Below the pieces are notes generated by a model. That model was given only the letters and a program-made list of their open reading frames with translations, did no database searches and was not told where the DNA came from. A stretch of 64,000 nt of DNA from Paraburkholderia acidicola (lineage in GTDB: Bacteria > Pseudomonadota > Gammaproteobacteria > Burkholderiales > Burkholderiaceae), in assembly GCF_002362315.1 (NCBI RefSeq), contig NZ_MTZV01000002.1:372001-436000 (forward strand), given 5' to 3'. Position numbers and translations under genes: made by a program. Each line of letters opens with the position of its first letter. The first letter of the stretch is position 1. Below, in pieces: positions 15,110 to 23,452 of this stretch.

Positions 15110-15967
15110 TCAGTGCATGCCCATGACCTTCAGCGATTCGACCCGCAACTTTTCCCACAGGCGCGCGTTCACTTCGCCGAAGCGCGGTGTCGATACAACG
15201 CGACTGTCGCGCGAGCGCTCCCAACCGGTTTCGACGATATCGATGAACAGGCCCGGCCGCGCCGACATCACACCGACCCGGTCGGACAGCATCGCGGCTT
15301 CGTCGAGCGCGTGGGTGATCAGCAGCACGGTCGCCGACGTTTCGCGCCACAGGCGCAGCAGTTCGTCGCCCATCAAGAGACGCGTCTGCTGATCGAGTGC
15401 GCCAAAGGGCTCGTCGAGCAGGATCAAACGCGGCTGGATCACCAGTGTGCGCGCAATGCACACACGCTGCCGCATACCGCCCGACAGTTGCGCCGGATAC
15501 GCGCCCGCAAAATCTTTCAGACCCATGAAACCGAGCGCGTAATCGACCCGTCGCGCGATCTCCGCACCGTCGACACCCGCCATGCGCAGACCAAACGAAA
15601 TGTTGTCGCGCACCGTCAGCCACGGGAACGACGCGTCTTCCTGGAACACGACGCCGACGCCGTCGGGCACACCCTTTACCGGTTGCCCCTCGAATGTGAC
15701 GGTGCCGGAACTCGGCTTCGCGAGACCGGCGAGCGCATCGAGCAAGGTCGACTTGCCGCAGCCCGATGGCCCAACCACCGAGAAGAATTCGCCCTTCGTC
15801 AGCGTGAGATCGATCGGCCCCAATGCATGAAAGAGCTCTTTCGAGCCGTTCTTGTTGAAGTAGCGTGTGACGCCGGTCAGCTCGACATGCGCTTCTTGCG
15901 GCACGGCCGCCCGCGCTGTCGATGTCTCGACAATCTGCAACGCGGGCGTCGCATTCCACGCTTTCAT
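15110..15967 (-). CDS. ABC transporter ATP-binding protein (SsuB/TauB type)
   Basis: A 285-residue ATPase driving the importer. It has Walker A GPSGCGKST (about residues 68-76), the Q-loop in VVFQEDASFPWLTV, the signature LSGGMRQRV, Walker B LILLDEPFGALD and the switch His in LLITHALDEA, all typical of the SsuB/TauB group. About 25 residues precede the ABC core. Its start overlaps the end of the binding-protein gene by 4 bases (ATGA), a sign of translational coupling. Confidence 0.92.
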   Translation of the reverse strand: MKAWNATPALQIVETSTARAAVPQEAHVELTGVTRYFNKNGSKELFHALGPIDLTLTKGEFFSVVGPSGCGKSTLLDALAGLAKPSSGTVTFEGQPVKGVPDGVGVVFQEDASFPWLTVRDNISFGLRMAGVDGAEIARRVDYALGFMGLKDFAGAYPAQLSGGMRQRVCIARTLVIQPRLILLDEPFGALDQQTRLLMGDELLRLWRETSATVLLITHALDEAAMLSDRVGVMSARPGLFIDIVETGWERSRDSRVVSTPRFGEVNARLWEKLRVESLKVMGMH

Positions 15968-16959
15968 AGCTTGCTCCTCGCTTTGAGGTCGGCGGGCAGG
16001 AAGCTCGTGTCGACGAGTTTCGACCAGTCCACGTCGCCGTTCAGTTCACCGATCAACTTGAGACCGTCCGTCATGCGGTCGAGCTCGACGCGATCGAATT
16101 CGCCGGTGCTCCACATGTGCGACTTGACCATATTGTCGACCGCTTCGCGCGCGACGTCAGGCGTGAGCTTGAAACTCGTTTCGAGCAGTTTCGCGGCGCC
16201 GGCCGGATCGGCATACGTGGCATCGACGCCCGCGCGGCGCCCAGCGATGATCGCGCGCAGTTCGTCGGGATGGCTCTTCGCGAATTCGCGTGTGGTGATG
16301 CCGACGGAGGTGGTCATCGGCTGCAGGATGTCGCCGGCGCGATAGACGGTACGGTACTTGTCCTTGCGAATGATCGACAGCGGCTCGATCAGCACGGCAC
16401 CCGCTACGGCGCCCTGCTCGAGCATCGTCAGGCCGTTCACGTAACCGCCGGACGCGACGCGCTGCACCTTGTCCGCATCGACGCCTTTGGCTTTCAGCAC
16501 CATCAGCAGCAGCATTTCGGAGACGCCTTTCGGCGACGTGATCGCGACTTTCTTGCCAACGAGATCGGCAACGCTGCGTACGTTCGTGTTCGGCATCGTC
16601 ACCATCGATGCTTCCGCGACGCTGCGCGTGCCGACGTTGACGATCACCAGATCGAGACCCTGACGTTGCGCGGCAAGCGCCGCGGCCACCGCGACTTCGC
16701 CGTACGGCGTCTTGCTCGCGAGGATATTGCGCACCGTCGTACCGCCGCCGCCCGACGTGAGAATGCCCGTGATATCGACGCCGGCTTTCTTGAAGAGCCC
16801 CTTGTCCATCGCCACCGCATAGGGCAGCCCGTAGAGACTGCTGCCCCACTGCGTCACCGAGATCTCGTCGGCGTGTGCGACGGCCCCATGCAGAGCGGCC
16901 GCTGCCATCACCAACGATGCACCGAACGTCGCGCAGACCCGTTTGAGGAAACACTTCAT
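15964..16959 (-). CDS. periplasmic substrate-binding protein, NMT1/SsuA family
   Basis: A 331-residue periplasmic binding protein. A signal peptide (basic MKCFLKR start, hydrophobic core, cleavage around AHA-DE, residue 29) precedes the NMT1/SsuA fold: WGSSLYGLPYAVAMDKGLFKKAGVDI is the typical opening (residues about 35-60, shown here by its ends WGSSLYG and KAGVDI), then GGGGTTVRNILA at the ligand pocket. Relatives bind thiamine precursors, sulfonates, nitrate or aromatic acids. I chose the ATG at 16959 because of the signal peptide and a GGAG 9 bases upstream; the longer frame to 17058 has no signal sequence. It is the first gene of the importer operon. Confidence 0.9.
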   Translation of the reverse strand: MKCFLKRVCATFGASLVMAAAALHGAVAHADEISVTQWGSSLYGLPYAVAMDKGLFKKAGVDITGILTSGGGGTTVRNILASKTPYGEVAVAAALAAQRQGLDLVIVNVGTRSVAEASMVTMPNTNVRSVADLVGKKVAITSPKGVSEMLLLMVLKAKGVDADKVQRVASGGYVNGLTMLEQGAVAGAVLIEPLSIIRKDKYRTVYRAGDILQPMTTSVGITTREFAKSHPDELRAIIAGRRAGVDATYADPAGAAKLLETSFKLTPDVAREAVDNMVKSHMWSTGEFDRVELDRMTDGLKLIGELNGDVDWSKLVDTSFLPADLKARSKL

Positions 16960-17309
16960 GTATAGCACTCCAGGCGAGGGAACCGGATGGGGACTCCGAT
17001 GGCTATAGAAGCTCTGCACCGCCGACGCGCTCGATCTGGTAGTGAAATGAGCGTACACACGGTAATTGCAAGATTAGTTGCAATGAGCATGCCATGGTTA
17101 GAGGTGTTTACCCGTGTCCGAAGTAACGTCGAACTCGGATAAAAAATCTTTTAAATTCAGCATATTAAAAACATTCAGAAAGTGCATCGAGGCTGACATC
17201 GCGCTTTCCATCGGTACCGCGACGCACCACTGAAAAACATGTACACACTATAAAAGCGCACCATTGCAAATCGTCCCGAGGTTGGTGCAGCGCATCTTGC
17301 GCCAGGTAT
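16960..17309. promoter_or_regulatory. 350-bp regulatory gap between marR and the importer operon
   Basis: No gene is seen here. The region holds the promoter of the importer operon, a perfect operator-like palindrome at 17065-17084, and an AT-rich stretch at 17140-17175. I found no THI-box or other riboswitch signature that I could recognise by eye. Confidence 0.5.
17065..17084. promoter_or_regulatory. perfect 20-bp palindrome, probable MarR operator
   Basis: ATTGCAAGATTAGTTGCAAT has perfect 7-bp arms around a 6-base spacer, the size and AT-richness expected of a MarR-family site. It lies 106 bp before the start of the binding-protein gene and about 225 bp from the end of the adjacent marR gene. 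Binding by that MarR protein is inferred from proximity. Confidence 0.6.
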
Positions 17310-17792
17310 CTACTCGCCGTCGGGACCACATAGCTTGCGCAGCAGATGCAGCACCGCGACGCGCTCGACGGCATTGAGGTCGCTCATCGTCAGTTCGCTG
17401 ATGCGCGCGGCCGTCGGTGTGGTCTGTTCGAGCAGCGCGTGCCCACGTGTGGTCAGTTCGACGATGCTCTTGCGACGGTCGTCGGGGCTACTCTGCAACT
17501 CCACGAGCCCACGCGCCTGCAGACGCTCGATGATGCCGCGCACGGTTGCCCCATCGATCGCAGTCGCCTTGCCGAGATCGCTCATCGACGATGGCCCGAG
17601 CCGGCGGTTTGCGCTGAGCACGGCGAATTGCACCGCGGTAAGCTGCGGGTCGTCGATGGTCTGGCTGAAAATGGCGAGGTGCCGCTGATAGGCGCGGCGC
17701 AGCAGATGCCCGATCTGCTCCGAGAATTCATAGCCGGAAGCGTCGAACTGCGCCGGTGCGATCGGGTCGGGAAGAGACTTGGGCGGCGCCAT
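17310..17792 (-). CDS. MarR-family transcriptional regulator
   Basis: A 160-residue MarR protein. The dimerisation helix contains IGHLLRRAYQRHLAIF followed by LTAVQFAVL, a pattern common in MarR regulators of aromatic and heteroaromatic compound genes. The winged helix follows (MSDLGKATAIDGATVRGII, then ERLQARGLVEL and the wing SPDDRRKSIVELT). I chose the ATG at 17792 (MAPPKSLP) since residues further upstream are low-quality and lack homology. It precedes the importer-nadC-fusion genes on the same strand with the palindrome between them, so it most likely controls that operon, with the transported compound as effector. Confidence 0.88.
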   Translation of the reverse strand: MAPPKSLPDPIAPAQFDASGYEFSEQIGHLLRRAYQRHLAIFSQTIDDPQLTAVQFAVLSANRRLGPSSMSDLGKATAIDGATVRGIIERLQARGLVELQSSPDDRRKSIVELTTRGHALLEQTTPTAARISELTMSDLNAVERVAVLHLLRKLCGPDGE

Positions 17793-17947
17793 GATCGGTC
17801 GTGATCTCGCGGAAGTAGATGAAGGACGCAGCGGCAATCGATGCCCGCAACGTCCGCGCCATTCTACAAACTTTCCGCGTGGGGCCTGTGCCGCATTTGC
17901 AGAGGTGCGTGTCAGGAATGCGGGGGACTCGCCCGGCAATGGGGCAA

Positions 17948-18499
17948 TCAGACTACCGCGACGAGGGGCGGTGCATCGACGAAACGCGCCATATGCAATG
18001 CATCGGCAAGCACGCCGTCCTGCATCGCATAACCGCGCGAACGGCCTTCCTCGACAAAGTCGAACTTGCGATACAACGCAATCGCGGCCGCATTGTCGGC
18101 GAACACCATCAGTTCGAGCCGGCGCAAACCGAGCGAGTGGTCCGCGCAGTCGATCAGCGCCTGCATCAGCGCCGTACCGACACCGCGCCCGCAGTACGCG
18201 TCGTCCACCGCGATACTCAACCCCGCCCCATGCGCGCGCGTCGGTCGATATGCGCGCAACCCGCCATGCCCGACCACCCGACCGTCGAGCACGGCGCAGA
18301 TCGAGGTGCTCCCGCGCGGCCAGCGCTCCAGCCAGGCACTCATCACTTCGGCACTGCGATAGCCGGTTGATAGCGTGCCATGTCGCACGCCAGGTTGACT
18401 GAGAATCGCGGCGACCGCTGCCATGTCTTCCGGCTCGCAGGCTCGCACTGTCACGCGGCTGCTTGTTGCCGCTTCGTTTTGCACCGTGTCTTCGTTCAT
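17948..18499 (-). CDS. GNAT-family N-acetyltransferase (second of a tandem pair)
   Basis: A 183-residue GNAT acetyltransferase. The acetyl-CoA-binding motif A is at GRGVGTALMQALIDCA (about residues 115-130) and motif B at VFADNAAAIALYRKFDF (about 143-159), the arrangement of RimJ/RimL and phosphinothricin-type acetyltransferases. It is similar to the next gene along its length, so the pair looks like a tandem duplication. It starts 4 bases after that gene's stop and is the last gene of the Yej-Tld operon. Substrate is unknown; given the context, the amino group of a peptide or peptide-derived amine is a reasonable guess (compare MccE, which acetylates processed microcin C). Confidence 0.88.
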   Translation of the reverse strand: MNEDTVQNEAATSSRVTVRACEPEDMAAVAAILSQPGVRHGTLSTGYRSAEVMSAWLERWPRGSTSICAVLDGRVVGHGGLRAYRPTRAHGAGLSIAVDDAYCGRGVGTALMQALIDCADHSLGLRRLELMVFADNAAAIALYRKFDFVEEGRSRGYAMQDGVLADALHMARFVDAPPLVAVV

Positions 18500-18503
18500 C
18501 GTG

Positions 18504-19052
18504 CTAACCCGCGGCAAACGGCGCCGGTTCACGCAACCGGGCCATGAAACAGTTATCGATCAGCACGCCATCGCGCAGCACCGCACCGCGGTGCCGGGCT
18601 TCGATCTCGAAACCGAACCCGCGATACAACGCGATCGCCGCGTGATTGTCCGCGAACACGTGCAATTCAACGCGGCGCAGACCCAGCCAGTTGTCGGCGA
18701 TATCGAGCAGTTCGGTCATCAGCACACGGCCAATGCCGCGCCGATGCCAGGCATCGTGCACACCGATGCTGATCGATCCAGAATGCGCGCGACGCCCCTT
18801 GTTAGGTGTCAGTCCCGCTTCGCCAACCAGCGTGTCACCGATCGTTGCTGCAATTGCGATCTGCGACGCATCGGTCTTCTCGATGTGTTCACGTCTGCTG
18901 GCGAGCGTCGCGAAAGGTTGGAGCGGATTGCCGCGCATTGACGCCGGCAACTGCAGCAACGCATGAAGCTGTTCTGCATCCGCCGGGCGCAGTGCGCGCA
19001 GCGTCAAACCTTCGGGCAGTGGTGTGGATGTCGTGTCGACCGGTTGATTCAT
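18504..19052 (-). CDS. GNAT-family N-acetyltransferase (first of a tandem pair)
   Basis: A 182-residue GNAT protein with motif A RRGIGRVLMTELLDIAD (about residues 111-127) and motif B VFADNHAAIALYRGFGF (about 140-156). It shares with the following gene the LGLRR-EL-VFADN block and the ending RDGVLIDNCFMARL, so they are paralogues. It starts 4 bases downstream of the TldE-like gene and is surely co-translated with it. Both copies keep the CoA-binding glycines, so neither looks inactive. Substrate unknown. Confidence 0.88.
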   Translation of the reverse strand: MNQPVDTTSTPLPEGLTLRALRPADAEQLHALLQLPASMRGNPLQPFATLASRREHIEKTDASQIAIAATIGDTLVGEAGLTPNKGRRAHSGSISIGVHDAWHRRGIGRVLMTELLDIADNWLGLRRVELHVFADNHAAIALYRGFGFEIEARHRGAVLRDGVLIDNCFMARLREPAPFAAG

Positions 19053-19056
19053 AGGC

Positions 19057-20394
19057 TCACAAAGTCAGTTCGAACGAACGCACCAGCGCGCCAGGCAACT
19101 GCATGCCACCGGTCGCGCGTTCGCCGTAGGTCGAGTCGCTCAGCAGCAGTTCTGGCTGCGCGCCAAGTGCTTCGAGCTGATCGCCGAGTACGTGGTACAG
19201 GCTGTCGTCGAAACGCATTGCATCGAGCGGCGCGACGATCTTGCCGTGTTCGACCCAGAAGGTCGCGAAACGCGTCATACCGGTCAGACGACAGTTCATC
19301 GGATCGGACACGTTGACGTACCAGAGATTGCCGACATACAGGCCCGTGTCGAGCGTCGCCAGCACATCGTCGTCGGGCAGGTCGCCTGGCAGCATCGACA
19401 GCGTAACCGGTGCTTCGGATGCGAGTGCGCCGTTCGGTTGCAGGCTGTATTCGCGCGCGCTGCGTGCGTTGGTCAGGCGACCAGCACTGCGTCCCGCGTC
19501 GATCAGCGGCACGCTTTCGCGCACGTAGCCGTCTTCGTTGAAGGCCGGCGTAATGCCAAGGTCCAGGTCTTCGCTGAGCGTGACGCGTGGATCGAGTGCC
19601 GCTTCGCCCGCATGCAGCTTGCGCAACACACTGCGCGAGGTTGCGTGCGCACGCGCGGAGAAACCGCTCCACGAGGCCACGCCCAGCAACTCTTCGAGCG
19701 CCGCCGGTGCAAGCCACGCTCGATAGCCGCCAGGCGACAACGCATGCGGCGTCAACGCGAGCACCGGCAACCGGGCCGCAGCCTGTTCGACTTTCTGTGC
19801 GAATACCGCATCGCTCCAGTCGTCGCCGGTGTAAGTCGTCTTGATCGCGCGACCGCTCGGGTCGTACAGCGACCAGCTGAAATTGAAGCTATCGACTTCG
19901 TACCATCCACGGCTACCACCTGTGGATGCAAAACCGCGCACGATCGTCCCACCCGCGTAGAACCCTACGAAATCGAGCCCCTTCGCACATTCGGCCACAG
20001 TACGGATGAGCGCCTGCGGATCAGGCAGATGACCCGAGCGGCGCGTCACGCGCTGCCATTGCGTCGTATCGAACAGCAGATGCGGATCGTCCGCAGCATC
20101 GCGGAGGCTGTCGCGCAACGCGGCCAGCGCGCTGCCAATCGCCTCGAGATCCTGCTGCACGTCGCCGCATACCGTGAACGTCGAATACGCCTGGCGCGCT
20201 CCGTCGATCAACCGCAGCGTCAGCTTGCCCTGCGACACGCTGCCGATCTGCCGCACCTTGCCCGCATTGAAACGAACAAAGTCAGACTGCTCGGCGACGA
20301 ACGAACTCAGCGTCGTTTCCGCTCCTTGCTGCAAACCTTCGATTTCATCGGCGAGCCGCGTGAAATGAGCCTGCCAGTCGCGCTCGCTCATCAT
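19057..20394 (-). CDS. TldD/PmbA-family protein, TldE-like partner subunit
   Basis: A 445-residue member of the TldD/PmbA (modulator of DNA gyrase) family. It lacks the HExxxH zinc motif of TldD, so it corresponds to the TldE/PmbA-like partner that forms a heterodimer and shapes the cleft. TldD/TldE is a cytoplasmic metalloprotease that threads unfolded peptides; in E. coli it matures microcin B17 and degrades CcdA. The gene overlaps the TldD-like gene by 4 bases (ATGA) and is followed 4 bases later by a GNAT gene. The pair is diverged from canonical tldD/pmbA, which probably lie elsewhere. Confidence 0.87.
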   Translation of the reverse strand: MMSERDWQAHFTRLADEIEGLQQGAETTLSSFVAEQSDFVRFNAGKVRQIGSVSQGKLTLRLIDGARQAYSTFTVCGDVQQDLEAIGSALAALRDSLRDAADDPHLLFDTTQWQRVTRRSGHLPDPQALIRTVAECAKGLDFVGFYAGGTIVRGFASTGGSRGWYEVDSFNFSWSLYDPSGRAIKTTYTGDDWSDAVFAQKVEQAAARLPVLALTPHALSPGGYRAWLAPAALEELLGVASWSGFSARAHATSRSVLRKLHAGEAALDPRVTLSEDLDLGITPAFNEDGYVRESVPLIDAGRSAGRLTNARSAREYSLQPNGALASEAPVTLSMLPGDLPDDDVLATLDTGLYVGNLWYVNVSDPMNCRLTGMTRFATFWVEHGKIVAPLDAMRFDDSLYHVLGDQLEALGAQPELLLSDSTYGERATGGMQLPGALVRSFELTL

Positions 20395-21824
20395 GCGCCT
20401 CCGAATACGTCGACGTTGCTGAAGACGCAGGCCGGCGACGCGTGACCCACACGTATGATCTGCATCGGTTCACCCTTGCCGCAGTATGGTGTGCCGTACA
20501 CGCCACGCGTTTGCGCATTGCCCACTGCGCTCAGACTGCGCCAGAAGTTCGCCGAAATGCCGCGATAGTTCGGCTGCTTCACCACCTGCGTGAGCTTGCC
20601 GTTTTCGATCAACTGACCAAACTCACAGCCGAACTGGAATTTGTTGCGATGGTCGTCGATCGACCACGACGTATTCGTGCGCATCATGATGCCGTGCTCG
20701 ATGTTGCCGATCATCTCGTCGAGCGAACTGGTGCCCGGTTCGATGTTCAGGTTCGCCATGCGATCGATGGGCGGACGGTTCCAGTTGGACGCACGCGAAT
20801 TCGCGACACCTGGCATCTGTGCACGCTGTTGCGACAACGCCCCGCCCAGCGGCCGCTCGAGCACGCCGCCGCGGATCAGATACTGCTTGCGCGCTTCAGT
20901 GCCGTCATCGTCGAAACCATAGGACGCTGCTTCTTCGCGCAGCTCCGGATCGAACGTCACGTTCAGCAGATCGGAACCGTAGCGATACGAGCCGAACATC
21001 TCCTGCTTCACGAAGCTCCAGCCCGCGAAGTTGCGCTCGTCGCCGAGGATGCGGTCCAGCTCGAGCGGATGACCGATCGACTCGTGGATCTGCAGCATCA
21101 TCTGGTCGGGCATCAGCAACAGGTCGCGCGGACCGGAAGGACAGTTCGGCGCGGCCAGCAGTTGCAATGCTTCGTCGGCGACGCGCGCACCGGCACCGTC
21201 GAAACCGAAACGCGCCAGTACCTCGAGGCCGCCTTGGGAAAGCGTGCCGTAGCTGCCGAGCGTACGCACCTGCGTATCGCCGTCCGCGTGCGCAGCGGCG
21301 CTCATGGCCGGCAGCAGGAAGCGGAACTGCTGATCGATCCGCACGCCTTCGCTGGTGATATAGAGCTGATCGGTATGCGTGATCTGCACACCCGCGATGC
21401 GCTCGACGATGCGCGCATCGAGATTCGCGCTTGCGCATTCGTGACGAAGGAGGTCCAGCCATTCGGCGCGGGACGGCAACGCCTGCTGCAGATTCGGCGA
21501 TGCGTAGTGGCCGCTCGCCGCGGGCCGCGCCACCTCGCGATGATCGATCAACGATAACGCCGCGCTTGCGTGTGCCCGTGCGGTCGCAATATCGAGCGCG
21601 GCCTGCAATCCCGCTGCCGACAGGTTCGCTGTCGCCGCGTAACCGGCACCCGCGCCGACCCAGGCAGTCAGCATCGCGCCACGATCGCGGTTCGTGCTGA
21701 GCGGCTGTGCGACATCGTTGCGCACTTCGTGATCTTCGATCTGTTCATCGACGACCCGCAGCGACCAGAAGTTGGCCTCGCTATGTAGCGCGCGGGCGGC
21801 CTGCGCCCAACGTTCGTCAATCAT
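20391..21824 (-). CDS. TldD-family metalloprotease (zinc subunit)
   Basis: A 477-residue TldD-type protein with the zinc-binding HExxxH motif visible in MLQIHESIGHPLELDRILGD, about residues 235-255, followed by the downstream Cys-containing C-terminal region (SPACVFSNVDVFGG) typical of the family. It should form a TldD/TldE heterodimer with the next gene and cleave unstructured peptides in the cytoplasm. Its start overlaps the end of yejF-like by 4 bases (ATGA), tying proteolysis to peptide import in one operon. Its substrate is not known; a peptide delivered by the adjacent transporter is the obvious candidate. Confidence 0.9.
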   Translation of the reverse strand: MIDERWAQAARALHSEANFWSLRVVDEQIEDHEVRNDVAQPLSTNRDRGAMLTAWVGAGAGYAATANLSAAGLQAALDIATARAHASAALSLIDHREVARPAASGHYASPNLQQALPSRAEWLDLLRHECASANLDARIVERIAGVQITHTDQLYITSEGVRIDQQFRFLLPAMSAAAHADGDTQVRTLGSYGTLSQGGLEVLARFGFDGAGARVADEALQLLAAPNCPSGPRDLLLMPDQMMLQIHESIGHPLELDRILGDERNFAGWSFVKQEMFGSYRYGSDLLNVTFDPELREEAASYGFDDDGTEARKQYLIRGGVLERPLGGALSQQRAQMPGVANSRASNWNRPPIDRMANLNIEPGTSSLDEMIGNIEHGIMMRTNTSWSIDDHRNKFQFGCEFGQLIENGKLTQVVKQPNYRGISANFWRSLSAVGNAQTRGVYGTPYCGKGEPMQIIRVGHASPACVFSNVDVFGGA

Positions 21825-23452
21825 GCGGTGGTCCTGGAAGAAGCCGGCTGGTTGATCAGTGACGACGCCAGCAGCGACTGGGTATAGGGATGCGACGGCG
21901 TGCGCAGCACATCGAGCGTATCACCTGCCTCAACAATGCGCCCTGACTTCATCACGATCACCCGATGCGCCATCGCGCGCATCACCGCCAGATCGTGTGT
22001 GATGAACAGATAGCTCAGCTGGTACTTCTTCTGCAGTTTCGTCAGCAGGTTCAGCACCTGCTTCTGGATCGACACGTCGAGCGCACTGGTCGGTTCGTCG
22101 AGCACGAGCAGTTCCGGTTCCACGGCCAGCGCCCGTGCAATCGCGATCCGCTGCCGCTGGCCGCCCGAGAACTCATGCGGATAGCGCACCATCGATTCGG
22201 CCGGCATGCCGACTTCCTCGAGTAGCGCAGCAACCCGTCCGCGCCGGTCCTTCGGATCGATATGCGCATGGTGTACGGCCAGCCCCTCGCCGATGATCTG
22301 TTCGACGGTCATGCGCGGTGAAAGCGAGCCGAACGGGTCCTGAAACACTACCTGCATGCGCGCGCACAGTTCCCGGCGCTCGCGGCTCTGTCCTGACTTC
22401 GGCAACGGTATGCCGTCGATGCGGATCTCACCGGTCGCAGGCCGCTGCAGCCCCAGCACGGTCGCCGCCAGCGTCGATTTCCCGGAGCCCGACTCGCCAA
22501 CGATACCCAGCGTTTCTCCACGTTTGAGGTTCAGATCGAGTTCATGCACGGCGCGGAACGTCGCGCGGCCGAACATCGAACGCCAGCCTTTGGCGGGAAT
22601 CCGATAATCGATCGCGAGTCCTTCCACATCGAGCAGCGTGCGCGCGTCAGGTTCGATGGCATCGATTGCGCGCTGCGGCTCGCTGTCGAGCAGCCGCTTC
22701 GTGTACGGATGCTGCGGGTTCGAGAACAGTTCTTCGGTCGTGTTGGTTTCCACCAGCACACCCTTTTCCATTACCGCTACGCGCTGGGCGAAGCGTTTGA
22801 CCAGGTTCAGGTCATGCGTGATCAGCAGCACGGCCATGCCGCGGTCGGCCGCTTCCTGCTCCTGCAGGTCGATCAGCAGGTCGACGATCTGCTGGCGCAC
22901 GGTCACGTCGAGCGCGGTGGTCGGCTCGTCGGCCAGCAGCAGGCGTGGCCGGCACGCGAGCGCCATCGCGATCATCGCGCGCTGGCGCTGGCCGCCCGAC
23001 AACTGGTGCGGAAAGCTGTCGATCCGCCGTTCCGGCTCGGGGATACCGGTGCGTTTCAGCAGTTCGATGCCGCGCTGGCGGGCCGCATTGGGTCTTAAAC
23101 CTTCGTGCAACCGCAGGCTCTCCGCAATCTGCTTGCCGATCGTATAGAGCGGGTTGAGCGCAGTCATCGGCTCCTGAAACACCATCGCCACATCGGCACC
23201 GCGGATACCCCGCATCTGCTGCTCGGTCTTCTGCAGCAGGTCATCACCGTCGAGCAGGATGCGCCCGCTCAGTTCCGCCTGCGCGACAAGCCGCAGGATG
23301 GACAGCGCAGTCACGCTCTTGCCCGAGCCCGACTCACCGACCAGCGCGACACGCTCGCCACGTGCGATGGAGAGGCTTAGTTCCTGCACCGCAACCTTGT
23401 CGCCAAAGCGCACCGAGAAGTGGTCGATTTCCAGTAGAGATTGAGCCATCAC
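21821..23452 (-). CDS. yejF: peptide ABC transporter, double ATPase (YejF-like)
   Basis: A 543-residue protein with two complete ABC ATPase halves: Walker A GESGSGKSVTA near residue 40 and GESGSGKSTLA near residue 317, signatures LSGGQRQRAM and FSGGQRQRIA, and two Walker B blocks (LLLADEPTTALD, LLVLDEPTSALD). One polypeptide carrying both Opp-type ATPases is the hallmark of YejF. YejABEF imports peptides and, in E. coli, microcin C. It overlaps the permease gene by 4 bases. The name is by architecture and neighbours. Confidence 0.92.
   Translation of the reverse strand: MMAQSLLEIDHFSVRFGDKVAVQELSLSIARGERVALVGESGSGKSVTALSILRLVAQAELSGRILLDGDDLLQKTEQQMRGIRGADVAMVFQEPMTALNPLYTIGKQIAESLRLHEGLRPNAARQRGIELLKRTGIPEPERRIDSFPHQLSGGQRQRAMIAMALACRPRLLLADEPTTALDVTVRQQIVDLLIDLQEQEAADRGMAVLLITHDLNLVKRFAQRVAVMEKGVLVETNTTEELFSNPQHPYTKRLLDSEPQRAIDAIEPDARTLLDVEGLAIDYRIPAKGWRSMFGRATFRAVHELDLNLKRGETLGIVGESGSGKSTLAATVLGLQRPATGEIRIDGIPLPKSGQSRERRELCARMQVVFQDPFGSLSPRMTVEQIIGEGLAVHHAHIDPKDRRGRVAALLEEVGMPAESMVRYPHEFSGGQRQRIAIARALAVEPELLVLDEPTSALDVSIQKQVLNLLTKLQKKYQLSYLFITHDLAVMRAMAHRVIVMKSGRIVEAGDTLDVLRTPSHPYTQSLLASSLINQPASSRTTA

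Noticed and set aside
16960..17309. riboswitch (thiamine or NAD type) before the importer
   Set aside because: No conserved core such as CUGAGA was found by eye; a protein operator explains the region better. A covariance-model search would decide.
10083..17792. phosphonate (phn) gene cluster because of PhnN
   Set aside because: No C-P lyase genes (phnG-M) and no phosphonate binding protein are nearby; PhnN is here as part of a fusion.
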